NCBI GenBank assembly: GCA_023416965.1
Contig: JAEZGJ010000307.1
Span: 1 to 23,319 of the forward strand
Source: Pseudomonadota bacterium
GTDB taxonomy: Bacteria; Pseudomonadota; Alphaproteobacteria; Rhizobiales; Phreatobacteraceae
Direction: 5' to 3'
Length of the DNA: 23,319 bases
In this document: piece after piece, positions 14,162 to 21,814 of the stretch
Layout: each line of letters opens with the position of its first letter
How positions within the stretch are numbered: position 1 is the first letter of the stretch
Translations under genes and position numbers: made by a program
Notes under the pieces: model-generated
What the model saw: the letters and a program-made list of their open reading frames with translations, nothing else
The model's database searches: none
What the model was told of the DNA's origin: nothing

Positions 14162-15763
14162 ATGACCGAGCCCCGCGAGCGCCTCCATCTCTTCGACACG
14201 ACGCTGCGTGACGGCGCGCAGACGACCGGCGTCGACTTCACCCTGGACGACAAGCTGAAGATCGCCGCGCTGCTGGACGATCTCGGCCTCGATTTCATCG
14301 AGGGCGGTTATCCCGGCGCCAACCCGACCGATACGGCGCTGTTCGGCACGAAGCGCCGGCTCAACGCCACCTTCACAGCCTTCGGCATGACCAAGCGGGC
14401 GGGACGGTCGGCGGCGAACGATCCCGGCGTGGCCGCGCTACTGGACGCGGAGGCCGACGCCATCTGCTTCGTCGCGAAAGCCTGGGACTATCACGTCCAC
14501 GTCGCGCTCGGCTGCACGCTCGACGAGAACCTCGAGGGCATCGCGGACTCGGTCAAGGCGGCCAAGGCGCGCGGGCGCGAGGTTCTGGTCGACTGCGAGC
14601 ATTTCTTCGACGGGTTCAAGGCCAACCGCGACTATGCGCTCGCCTGCGCCCGCACCGCCCATGAGGCCGGCGCGCGCTGGGTGGTGCTCTGCGACACCAA
14701 TGGCGGCACGCTGCCAGAGGAGGTGGAGGCCATCGTGCGCGACGTGACGGCCGTGGTGCCGGGCGGCAACCTCGGCATCCACGCCCACAACGACACGGAA
14801 CAGGCGGTGGCCAATTCGCTGGCGGCGGTGCGGGCCGGCTGTCGGCAGATCCAGGGCACGCTGAACGGGCTCGGCGAGCGTTGCGGCAATGCCAATCTCA
14901 CCTCCCTGATCCCGACACTGCTGCTGAAGCAGCCTTACGCCGAGCGCTTCGCCATCGGGGTCACCCGCGACAAGCTCACCCAGCTCACCAAGATCTCGCG
15001 GCAGCTTGACGAGCTCATCAACCGGCCGCCGAACCGCCACGCGCCCTATGTCGGCGCCTCGGCCTTCGCCACCAAGGCGGGCATCCACGCTTCCGCCGTG
15101 CTGAAGGAGCCGGAGACCTACGAGCATGTGCCGCCGGAGACGGTGGGCAACCGCCGTCAGGTGCTCGTCTCCGAACAGGCGGGCAAGTCCAATGTTCTGG
15201 CCGAACTGGAGCGCGTCGGCCTGACGGTCGCCAAGGACGACCCGCGCGTCGCGCGCATCCTTGACGAGGTGAAAGAGCGCGAGAGCCTCGGCTATGCCTA
15301 TGAGGGGGCGGACGCTTCCTTCTTCCTCCTCGCCAAGCGCGTCATGGGCGAGGTGCCGGCCTTCTTCGCGGTGGAACGCTTCAAGGTGAACGTGGAGCGC
15401 CGCTACAACGCCGCCGGCGACCTCGTCACCTTCTCCGAGGCCACCGTGAAGGTGAAGGTGGGCGACGAGGTGCTGATCTCGGCGGCCGAGGGCAACGGCC
15501 CGGTCAACGCCCTCGACGCGGCCCTGCGCAAGGATCTCGGCCGCTACCAGCGCTTCATCGAGGATCTGGAGCTGGTCGACTTCCGCGTCCGCATCCTCAA
15601 CGGCGGCACGGGAGCCGTGACGCGCGTGCTGATCGAGAGCCGCGACGGGGCCGGCGACACCTGGACCACGGTGGGGGTCTCGGCCAACATCATCGACGCG
15701 AGCTTCCAGGCCCTGACGGATTCCATCACCTACAAGCTGGTGAAGGAGGGGGTGGGGGTGTGA
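14162..15763 (+). CDS. cimA: (R)-citramalate synthase
   Basis: Condenses pyruvate with acetyl-CoA to citramalate, the first step of the threonine-independent route to 2-oxobutyrate and isoleucine. The 533-residue protein is of CimA length. The DRE-TIM barrel shows LFDTTLRDGAQTTGVDF (10-26) with the catalytic RD pair, FIEGGYPGANPTD, LCDTNGGTLPEEV and the metal-binding HAHNDTEQAVANS. The C-terminal regulatory LeuA-dimer-like domain covers about 400-533 (VTFSEATVKVKVGD, VLIESRDGAGDTWTTVGVSANIIDASFQAL). The EGGYPGANPTD and GYAYEGADASFFLL segments are typical of CimA rather than 2-isopropylmalate or homocitrate synthase. It ends the cysS operon, 7 bp after the 44-residue gene, without a strong ribosome site of its own, so coupling is likely. 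Confidence 0.94.
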   Translation: MTEPRERLHLFDTTLRDGAQTTGVDFTLDDKLKIAALLDDLGLDFIEGGYPGANPTDTALFGTKRRLNATFTAFGMTKRAGRSAANDPGVAALLDAEADAICFVAKAWDYHVHVALGCTLDENLEGIADSVKAAKARGREVLVDCEHFFDGFKANRDYALACARTAHEAGARWVVLCDTNGGTLPEEVEAIVRDVTAVVPGGNLGIHAHNDTEQAVANSLAAVRAGCRQIQGTLNGLGERCGNANLTSLIPTLLLKQPYAERFAIGVTRDKLTQLTKISRQLDELINRPPNRHAPYVGASAFATKAGIHASAVLKEPETYEHVPPETVGNRRQVLVSEQAGKSNVLAELERVGLTVAKDDPRVARILDEVKERESLGYAYEGADASFFLLAKRVMGEVPAFFAVERFKVNVERRYNAAGDLVTFSEATVKVKVGDEVLISAAEGNGPVNALDAALRKDLGRYQRFIEDLELVDFRVRILNGGTGAVTRVLIESRDGAGDTWTTVGVSANIIDASFQALTDSITYKLVKEGVGV

Positions 15764-15770
15764 GGCCCGA

Positions 15771-16058
15771 TCACCCCGGCATCGAGCCCGGATCACGGGC
15801 AGCATGCCTGATGGCGATGACGACGACTTCGACCTCACTCGGCCGGTAGAACACCAAATAGGGATAGGGCGTTACAACGATCCGATGCAGGCCGGCCACG
15901 CTGGTCGATCGTCCGGCCAGCGGATAGCGCAGAAGCAGGTCGAGCGTCGCCCTGATCCGATGCTTGACCCGCCCACCCCCGCGAGGCGAGTGGCTTTCGA
16001 TGTGGCCGAGGACGGCGTCGAGTTCGGCCAGAGCCTGCGGAGTGTAGACGAGCTTCAA
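15771..16058 (-). CDS. RelE/ParE-type toxin
   Basis: A 95-residue protein with the RelE/ParE toxin layout: N-terminal VYTPQALAELDAVLGHIESHSP (two helices), the central RATLDLLLRYPLAGRSTSVAG, and C-terminal strands HRIVVTPYPYLVFYRPSEVEVVVIAIRHAARDP. Such toxins act on gyrase or on ribosome-bound mRNA; the target here is unknown. The start is a TTG (16058-16056) that overlaps the antitoxin stop as TTGA, with GGAAG shortly upstream, so the toxin is made only after the antitoxin is translated. It ends 8 bp from the convergent cimA stop. Confidence 0.85.
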   Translation of the reverse strand: MKLVYTPQALAELDAVLGHIESHSPRGGGRVKHRIRATLDLLLRYPLAGRSTSVAGLHRIVVTPYPYLVFYRPSEVEVVVIAIRHAARDPGSMPG

Positions 16059-16282
16059 AGCCCGTGCTTCCGCCAGACTGCAGCAACATCGGCGTCGGAG
16101 GCGAATTCCCGCCTGTCCGCTTCGGCGAGGGACTGTCCCAGCGACTCCACCTCCGCCGCCGTCAGGAGGACCGGCTCGGTCTCCTCACCCGCGATGGCGA
16201 GGACGAGCATGGCGATCTCGTCCTGCTCCGCCGCCGGCAGTTCCTTCACCGCGTCAATGGCCTTGTCGAGAAGCGTGCCCAT
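16055..16282 (-). CDS. Antitoxin of a type II toxin-antitoxin pair
   Basis: A 75-residue acidic, helical protein encoded directly upstream of the toxin. It starts MGTLLDKAIDAVKELPAAEQD and ends SDADVAAVWRKHGL, a C-terminal pattern typical of small antitoxins paired with ParE/RelE toxins. No ribbon-helix-helix DNA-binding motif is obvious, so autoregulation may differ from classical RelB or ParD. The ATG at 16282 is preferred to an in-frame GTG at 16336, because family members begin at this helix. The gene lies 60 bp downstream of the LOG-family gene on the same strand and may share its transcript. Confidence 0.8.
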   Translation of the reverse strand: MGTLLDKAIDAVKELPAAEQDEIAMLVLAIAGEETEPVLLTAAEVESLGQSLAEADRREFASDADVAAVWRKHGL

Positions 16283-16342
16283 GACACCATCAAACACCCA
16301 ACCGACGGTCGAGGGAAGGCCGCATGGGAGCGACACAGACCC

Positions 16343-16954
16343 TCACATCTTCTCGATGACCACCGGGTCATGCTCCTTGGCCAGCGCCTCCTGCGGCAGC
16401 TTGGCCACCTGCGCCTGGATGGTCGGGATGACGTCGCGGACCTCGTCGACGATGGAATATTTCACCTGAAGCCCCGGGCGGATGAAGCCCTCGTCCTTCA
16501 TGTGGTCGAGGAGGACGCGCAGCGGGTCCCAGAAGCCGCCGACATTGGCCACCACCACGGGCTTGGCGTGCCGGCCGAGCTGCGCCCAGGTGAGCTGCTC
16601 GACCAGTTCCTCCAGCGTGCCGATGCCGCCGGGCAGCGCCACGAAGGCGTCGGCCTCGGTGAACATGCGCATCTTTCGGGTGTGCATGTCGGGAACGGTG
16701 ACGACGTCGATGACGGCGTCGAGCGGCATTTCCTTGCGCTTCAGGAAGTCCGGAATGATGCCGAGCACCTTCCCGCCATTGTCGACCACCGCCTTGGCGA
16801 GCGTGCCCATGAGCCCGATGCCGCCGCCGCCATAGACGAGGCGGATGCCGGCCTTGGCCATGGCGGCGCCGAGTTCGCGCGCGGCCTTCTCGTGAACGCC
16901 GTCATGGCCGGAGCCGGAGCCGCAATAGACGCAGATGGAACTGATGGTCGCCAT
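16343..16954 (-). CDS. LOG-family nucleoside 5'-monophosphate phosphoribohydrolase
   Basis: A 203-residue Rossmann-fold protein of the LOG (TIGR00730) family, which cleaves ribosyl-AMP-type nucleotides and can release cytokinin bases. Motifs visible: SICVYCGSGSG (6-16), YGGGGIGLMG (41-50), DMHTRKMRMF (89-98, with catalytic Arg) and PGGIGTLEELVEQLTW (108-123), the signature of active members. In bacteria the substrate may be a general nucleotide repair or salvage compound rather than a hormone. The ATG at 16954 has CCGGAG 8 nt upstream; the longer frame is not supported. A promoter is visible at 17011-17040, divergent from the ABC exporter gene. Confidence 0.93.
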   Translation of the reverse strand: MATISSICVYCGSGSGHDGVHEKAARELGAAMAKAGIRLVYGGGGIGLMGTLAKAVVDNGGKVLGIIPDFLKRKEMPLDAVIDVVTVPDMHTRKMRMFTEADAFVALPGGIGTLEELVEQLTWAQLGRHAKPVVVANVGGFWDPLRVLLDHMKDEGFIRPGLQVKYSIVDEVRDVIPTIQAQVAKLPQEALAKEHDPVVIEKM

Positions 16955-17010
16955 GGTGGCACTCCGGCGGGTAAGGGCTGCCGCACGGGCCGCCCGCGAG
17001 TCACCCCCCG

Positions 17011-17040
17011 ACCATAGCAGGGCTCGGCCAGCGAGGTCAG
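17011..17040 (-). promoter_or_regulatory. Probable promoter of the LOG gene
   Basis: Minus-strand CTGACC (17040-17035), a 16-bp spacer and GCTATGGT (17018-17011) fit alphaproteobacterial -35 and -10 boxes, with a predicted start about 50 nt before the ATG at 16954. The -10 matches the GCTANAWC consensus only in its first half plus one position. Confidence 0.4.
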
Positions 17041-17094
17041 CCCGCAGGGCCGCCCCGGCGGGACCAGCCATGCGCTTTAGCGCGAAGCCGGGGC

Positions 17095-17122
17095 TTCACC
17101 GGAACGTAAAGGAGATTATATC
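17095..17122 (+). promoter_or_regulatory. Probable promoter of the ABC exporter gene
   Basis: TTCACC (17095-17100), a 16-bp spacer and TATATC (17117-17122) match four of six positions each of the sigma-70 boxes. The AT-rich GATTATATC stands out from its GC-rich surroundings. The leader to the GTG start would be about 36 nt. A 5-bp hairpin GAAGC/GCTTC (17084-17097) overlaps the -35 side. Confidence 0.4.
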
Positions 17123-17164
17123 GGTTCCAGAGAATTGCGCCCTCTCCCCCAAGGACAGACCATC

Positions 17165-19129
17165 GTGACTTCCCCTCACGCGCCGGGCGCGCCCGCGTCC
17201 GCGCCGAAGACCGTCTCCGCCGAGGGCGGCGCCCTGTCGCGCACGATCCTGCACCTGTGGCCCTTCATCTGGCCGCACGACCGGGCGGACCTGAAGCGGC
17301 GCGTCGCCTGGGCGATGGTGCTTCTGGTGGTGGCCAAGGTGGTCACCATGGTGGTGCCCTTCACCTTCAAATGGGCGACCGATGCGCTCGCCGCCCCGCA
17401 GGCGGCGGATGCCGGCTGGTGGGCTGCGGTGCTCGCCGCGCCCCTCGCCCTCACCCTCGCCTATGGCGCCTCGCGCATCCTGATGGCCCTCGTCACGCAG
17501 ATGCGCGACGGGCTCTTCGCGAAGGTGTCGATGCATGCGGTGCGGCGGCTCGCGCTCCTCACCTTCGAGCACATGCACCGGCTGTCCCTGCGCTTCCACC
17601 TGGAGCGCAAGACCGGCGGCCTGACCCGCGTGCTGGAGCGCGGCCGCAACGCCATCGAGACCATCGTCAGGATGATCATCCTGCAGTTGATGCCCACCGT
17701 CCTGGAACTGGCGCTGATCGTCGGCATCCTCCTGTGGATGTTCGACTGGCGCTACGTGGTGGTCATCCTCGTGACGGTCGCGGCCTATCTGGCCTTCACC
17801 TACTACGCCACGGAATGGCGCATCGCGATCCGCCGCGACATGAACGACAGCGACACCAACGCCAACGTCAAAGCGATCGACTCGCTGCTGAACTTCGAGA
17901 CGGTCAAGTATTTCTCCGCCGAGACGCGCGAGAAGGCCCGCTACGACGTCTCCATGGCGAAATACGAGGCGGCCTCCACCAAGGCACTGACCTCTCTCGC
18001 CGTGCTCAATGCCGGACAGGCCGCGATCTTCACCGCCGGCATGACGGTGGCCATGGTGCTCTGCGCCATCGACATCACCCGCGGCCGCAACACGGTCGGC
18101 GACTTCGTCATGATCAACGCCATGATGATCCAGCTCTACCAGCCGCTGAACTTCATGGGCATGGTCTATCGCGAGATCAAACAGGCGGTCACCGATATCG
18201 AGGCGATGTTCGCCATCCTCGGCCGCAACCCCGAGATCGTCGACCGGCCCGGCGCACCGGACCTGAAGGTCGCCGGCGGCACGATCCGCTTCGAGGACGT
18301 GACCTTCGCCTACGATCCGGCCCGCCCCATCCTCAAGGGCGTGACCTTCGAGGTGCCGGCAGGCAAGTCGGTCGCCATCGTGGGGCCGTCGGGCGCCGGC
18401 AAGTCCACCATCTCGCGCCTGCTCTTCCGCTTCTACGACATCAGCGGCGGGCGCATCACGGTGGACGGCCAGGACATCCGCGAGGTCACCCAGGCGTCTC
18501 TCCGGCGCGCCATCGGCATGGTTCCGCAGGACACGGTGCTGTTCAACGACACGATCCGCTACAACATCCGCTACGGCCGGTGGGAGGCGGGCGACGCGGA
18601 GGTGGAGGAGGCGGCGAAGCTCGCCCAGATCCACGACTTCATCCTGCGCAGCCCGGGCGGCTACGAGACCGAGGTCGGCGAACGCGGCCTCAAACTCTCC
18701 GGCGGCGAGAAGCAGCGCGTCGCCATCGCCCGCGCCATCCTGAAGTCGCCGCCGATCCTGGTGCTCGACGAGGCGACTTCGGCGCTGGACAGCCACACGG
18801 AGCGGGAGATCCAGGAGGCGCTCGACCGCATCGCCCGCGACCGCACGGCCATCGTCATCGCCCACCGCCTGTCCACCGTCGTCAATGCCGACGAGATCAT
18901 CGTCCTCGACGACGGCAGGGTCGCCGAGCGCGGCACGCATGGGGAACTGCTTGCCAAGGGCGGCCTCTATGCCGGATTGTGGAACCGTCAGCGCGAGGCG
19001 GCGGAGGCCCAGGAGAAGATCGCAGGTCTCGACCGCGGCATGCCGGCCAGGCTGCAGGAGTCTGCCCCGGTTTCGCCCGAAGGTCGTGCTGACATCTTCG
19101 TCAAGCCGCCGCGGGAGGCGGCGGAGTAA
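17165..19129 (+). CDS. Atm1-type ABC exporter (fused membrane and ATPase domains)
   Basis: A 654-residue half-transporter that works as a homodimer in the inner membrane. The N-terminal exporter domain has six likely helices between about 35 and 330, with the Atm1-like KAIDSLLNFETVKYFSAETRE segment and NAGQAAIFTAGMTVAM near the glutathione-binding helix. The ATPase domain holds Walker A GPSGAGKST (407-415), the Q-loop VPQDTVLFNDTIRYNI, signature LSGGEKQR (511-518), Walker B ILVLDEAT (531-538) and the H-loop IVIAHRLSTV. Similarity to Atm1/HMT1 proteins suggests export of glutathione-bound sulfur or metal species. I chose the GTG at 17165, with AAGGA 8 nt upstream; an in-frame TTG at 17135 is less likely. 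It is followed after 8 bp by a membrane protein gene. Confidence 0.92.
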   Translation: MTSPHAPGAPASAPKTVSAEGGALSRTILHLWPFIWPHDRADLKRRVAWAMVLLVVAKVVTMVVPFTFKWATDALAAPQAADAGWWAAVLAAPLALTLAYGASRILMALVTQMRDGLFAKVSMHAVRRLALLTFEHMHRLSLRFHLERKTGGLTRVLERGRNAIETIVRMIILQLMPTVLELALIVGILLWMFDWRYVVVILVTVAAYLAFTYYATEWRIAIRRDMNDSDTNANVKAIDSLLNFETVKYFSAETREKARYDVSMAKYEAASTKALTSLAVLNAGQAAIFTAGMTVAMVLCAIDITRGRNTVGDFVMINAMMIQLYQPLNFMGMVYREIKQAVTDIEAMFAILGRNPEIVDRPGAPDLKVAGGTIRFEDVTFAYDPARPILKGVTFEVPAGKSVAIVGPSGAGKSTISRLLFRFYDISGGRITVDGQDIREVTQASLRRAIGMVPQDTVLFNDTIRYNIRYGRWEAGDAEVEEAAKLAQIHDFILRSPGGYETEVGERGLKLSGGEKQRVAIARAILKSPPILVLDEATSALDSHTEREIQEALDRIARDRTAIVIAHRLSTVVNADEIIVLDDGRVAERGTHGELLAKGGLYAGLWNRQREAAEAQEKIAGLDRGMPARLQESAPVSPEGRADIFVKPPREAAE

Positions 19130-19137
19130 ACGGCCCC

Positions 19138-19872
19138 ATGGTCGAGACACGCGAGCGCCCCCTGTCGCTGTCCTATCGCCGGCCTGCGGACCGTTCGGAG
19201 AAGAACGTCCTGCGGGAGGTGCTGGACGGCCTGCGCCATGATCCGCAATCCGACCTCGCCGAGGTCGGTTCGGGCTTCGGGCTGGGCCTCATCTCGCTGC
19301 TGTTCATCGGACCGGTGGCGCTGCTTGCCGCGTGGGCGCTGCAATTCGCCACCGGCATGACCTTCGGCACCGACCAGACCTGGCTCCTTGCCGCTCTTCT
19401 CTGGCTCGGCGGCTGGGGCGGCATGAGCGCCCTGCGCGTCGCCGCGCGCCGCGGCCGCACCACCGCCCTGCGGCGGGCGCTGGTCGCCGATCTCGCCGAG
19501 GGCGACGTGCAGGAGGAGAGCTGGCGCTTCGTCGAGGCCGTCGGCTTCCAGGAGGCGGAGACCATGCCCCTCCTCTACCTGCTCCGTGCCGACAACGGCT
19601 CGGTCGTCGCCTTTGAGGAGACGCGGTTGACGGGCCGCGAGCGCGGCGCTGCAGAGCCCGTCGTCTCCGCTGCCCCCTCCGACGCGGTGCTGGTGCGCGG
19701 CGTTCGGTCGGGCATCCTCATCAGCGAGAACTATTCCGGGCCGGCCCTGCCGCTGCTCGACGTCCATCCCCTGAAGCTCGCGCGCGAGGACAGGCCGGCC
19801 CATGGCGGCCTCGTCGAGCGCCCCTGGGCTGCCATCGGTCCCTGGCTGTCGGGCCGCGCAACTGCCGCCTAG
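19138..19872 (+). CDS. Two-helix membrane protein of unknown function
   Basis: A 244-residue protein with a polar N-terminus (about 45 residues), two membrane helices at about 46-70 (GFGLGLISLLFIGPVALLAAWAL) and 81-100 (WLLAALLWLGGWGGMSAL), a basic stretch RVAARRGRTTALRR, and a soluble C-terminal domain with ESWRFVEAVGFQEAETMPLLYLL and DNGSVVAFEE. The C-terminal pattern recalls alphaproteobacterial membrane proteins that end in a small beta domain, but I do not recognise a named family. It starts 8 bp after the exporter stop and is surely cotranscribed. Its TAG shares the palindrome CTAG with the stop of the convergent monooxygenase gene. Confidence 0.7.
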   Translation: MVETRERPLSLSYRRPADRSEKNVLREVLDGLRHDPQSDLAEVGSGFGLGLISLLFIGPVALLAAWALQFATGMTFGTDQTWLLAALLWLGGWGGMSALRVAARRGRTTALRRALVADLAEGDVQEESWRFVEAVGFQEAETMPLLYLLRADNGSVVAFEETRLTGRERGAAEPVVSAAPSDAVLVRGVRSGILISENYSGPALPLLDVHPLKLAREDRPAHGGLVERPWAAIGPWLSGRATAA

Positions 19873-21740
19873 CCCGTCGCCCTCGCCAGCGCCACCGCCT
19901 CGGCGAGTACCGCCTGATCACCGACATGGTTGGCGAGGATGAGCGCGAGGCGCGCCTGGAAGGCGGCCGCCTCGCTCTCGGTCAGGCCGCGCTGGGCGGC
20001 GGCCATCAAGCGGTAGGCGGCATCGGGATCGGCGAGGCGATCGTCGACGGCAAGACTGGTCGAAGGCCGTTGTTCACGTTCTGATTCAGGTCGCTGAGAG
20101 ATTGATTCCGATTCAATCGCGCGGCCCAAGTCCTTGACGGGGAATCCCTTTGCCCGGTTGATCGCATCCTCGACCTTCACCGCATCGTAGCGGCGCCAGC
20201 GCGCCGTCAGATGCCCGTCGGGCCGCAGCAGGAAGCAGGCGCCGGGCGTCCCATCGAAGCGTGTGGCGAAGAGGCCCTCCCCGTCCAGCACGTCCCGGCC
20301 GAGGACGAGCAGGTCGCAGCCGGGGGGCGGTGCGCCGATCTCCCCCGCCGCCACCAGCAGGAACCGGCCGGCGGCGAGCGCGGTCAGATGCGTGGCGCCG
20401 CCGCCGGGCAGGAGCAGCGGCACGTCGGGCACCGGAGCGCCGAGACGGGCCGTGCCGGACCATGCCTCGGTGTCAGGCGTGGAGAGCGGCGTGTCGTAGG
20501 TGGTCGGCGTCGACAGCCGCCCGGAATTGACGAGGCGGCGGGCGAAGGGCGCGGTGCCCGCAAGAGCCAGGACCGCGTCGCGCAGCCGCCGCTCGCCCGG
20601 CGAGGGCGGCGCTATGAAGTCGGTCGCGCCGGTGGAGTGGCGGATGTTCTCGTCGGCGGCGGCGCCCCGCTCGGCGTCGTAGGTGGCGAGAAGGTCCGGC
20701 CCCGCCTCTCCCTCAAGGACCAGCGCCAGCTTCCAGGCGAGGTTCTCCGCGTCCTGGATGCCGGAATTGGCGCCGCGCGCGCCGAAGGGGGAAACCTGGT
20801 GGGCGGCGTCCCCGGCGAAGATCACAGGACCGTGGATGAAGCGCGCGAGGCGGCGGCACTGGAAGGTGTAGACCGACACCCATTCGAGGGTGAAGGCGTC
20901 GTGGCCGAGCATGCGCCGGATGCGGGGCAGGACATTCTCCGGCCGCTTCTCCGCCTCGGCGTCGGCATCGCGGCCGAGCTGCAGGTCGATGCGCCAGACG
21001 TCGTCGGGCTGCTTGTGCAGCAGGGCGGACTGCCCGGTATGGAACGGCGGCTGGAACCAGAACCAGCGCTCGGTGGGGAAGTCGGCCGTCATCTTCACGT
21101 CGGCGATGAGGAAGCGGTCGTCGAAGACCTCGCCGGCGAAATCGAGCCCCATCATCGCGCGCAGGGGCGAGCGCGAGCCGTCGCAGGCGATCACCCGGTC
21201 CGCGGCGAGGCGGTAGGGGCCGTCCGGCGTGTCGATGGTGAGGACGGCGCCGTCGGCCCGTGTTTCCAAGGCGCTGACCCGGTTCGACCAGCGCAGGTCG
21301 ACCATCGGCGCGAGGTCCATCGCCCGCGCCACGAGCGCCGCCTCGACGTGATATTGCTGGATGTTGATGAAGGCCGGCCGGCGGTGGCCGGTCTCGGGCA
21401 GCAGGTCGAAATCGTAGAGTTCGCGCTCGCCGAGGAAGACCCGGCCCCTCTGCCAGGTCACCCCCCTGGCGACGAGATTCTCGCCGACGCCCAGCCGGTC
21501 GAAAATCTCCAGGGTGCGCTTGGCGAAGCAGATGGCGCGGCTGCCCTCGCCGATGCGGTCGGCGTCGTCGAGCACCACGGTCGCGACGCCGCGCTGCGCG
21601 AGGTCGATGGCGAGCGAGAGGCCGACGGGGCCGGCACCGACGATGACCACCGGGTGGCGCACCGGCGTGGCGGCCGTCTGGTCGGCATGGCGCGAATAGG
21701 CGAAGCGCAGCGGCAGTGCACCCGGCGCGGCGGTGGTCAT
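19869..21740 (-). CDS. FAD-dependent aromatic monooxygenase fused to a DUF2783-like domain
   Basis: A 623-residue flavoprotein of the MhpA/PheA-type hydroxylase group. The dinucleotide-binding GAGPVG is at 35-40, the DG motif ACDGSRSPLR near 210, and the second FAD motif is GPVIFAGDAAHQVSPFGARG with D311. A thioredoxin-like C-terminal part runs to about 535 (DGHLTARWRRYDAVKVEDAI), where most relatives end. Here a 30-residue polar linker (539-568) of unusual codon use leads to a 55-residue helical domain (569-623) that begins LADPDAAYRLM and contains LALILANHVGDQAVLAEAV, resembling DUF2783, usually a separate small protein. NAD(P)H-dependent hydroxylation of an aromatic acid is probable; the substrate is unknown. 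The ATG at 21740 has GGGAGGG upstream. Confidence 0.88.
   Translation of the reverse strand: MTTAAPGALPLRFAYSRHADQTAATPVRHPVVIVGAGPVGLSLAIDLAQRGVATVVLDDADRIGEGSRAICFAKRTLEIFDRLGVGENLVARGVTWQRGRVFLGERELYDFDLLPETGHRRPAFINIQQYHVEAALVARAMDLAPMVDLRWSNRVSALETRADGAVLTIDTPDGPYRLAADRVIACDGSRSPLRAMMGLDFAGEVFDDRFLIADVKMTADFPTERWFWFQPPFHTGQSALLHKQPDDVWRIDLQLGRDADAEAEKRPENVLPRIRRMLGHDAFTLEWVSVYTFQCRRLARFIHGPVIFAGDAAHQVSPFGARGANSGIQDAENLAWKLALVLEGEAGPDLLATYDAERGAAADENIRHSTGATDFIAPPSPGERRLRDAVLALAGTAPFARRLVNSGRLSTPTTYDTPLSTPDTEAWSGTARLGAPVPDVPLLLPGGGATHLTALAAGRFLLVAAGEIGAPPPGCDLLVLGRDVLDGEGLFATRFDGTPGACFLLRPDGHLTARWRRYDAVKVEDAINRAKGFPVKDLGRAIESESISQRPESEREQRPSTSLAVDDRLADPDAAYRLMAAAQRGLTESEAAAFQARLALILANHVGDQAVLAEAVALARATG
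20058..20126 (-). repeat. Low-GC palindromic element translated in frame
   Basis: Within the monooxygenase gene, a stretch whose third codon positions are mostly A or T (6 of 22 codons end in G or C) contrasts with the strongly GC-ending neighbours. It includes the imperfect palindrome GATTGATTCCGATTCAATC (20100-20118; arms GATTGA and TCAATC) and, on the minus strand, a near direct repeat TGAATCGGAA/TGAATCAGAA. It encodes RAIESESISQRPESEREQR, a charged, probably disordered linker. It looks like a mobile palindromic repeat inserted in frame, by analogy with Rickettsia palindromic elements. Confidence 0.5.
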
Positions 21741-21814
21741 GCAGGCCCTCCCGATGGTTTCATCCGAAACCTTTTTCTCTCTTCTGCCGACCGGCCGCCG
21801 CGGAGTCCAGCCGG

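Noticed and set aside
17124..17134. Possible iron or Irr box GTTCCAGAGAATT before the exporter gene
   Set aside because: The half-sites have the wrong orientation (TTC then GAA) for the ICE consensus.
17096..19150. A 684-residue leftward open frame opposite the ABC exporter
   Set aside because: The opposite strand carries complete Walker A, signature and Walker B motifs; this frame has only low-complexity His/Asp/Gly/Arg-rich sequence.
21770..21785. T-rich run CCTTTTTCTCTCTTC as an intrinsic terminator
   Set aside because: No rightward gene ends before it, and on the leftward strand it is an A-rich run upstream of the monooxygenase start.
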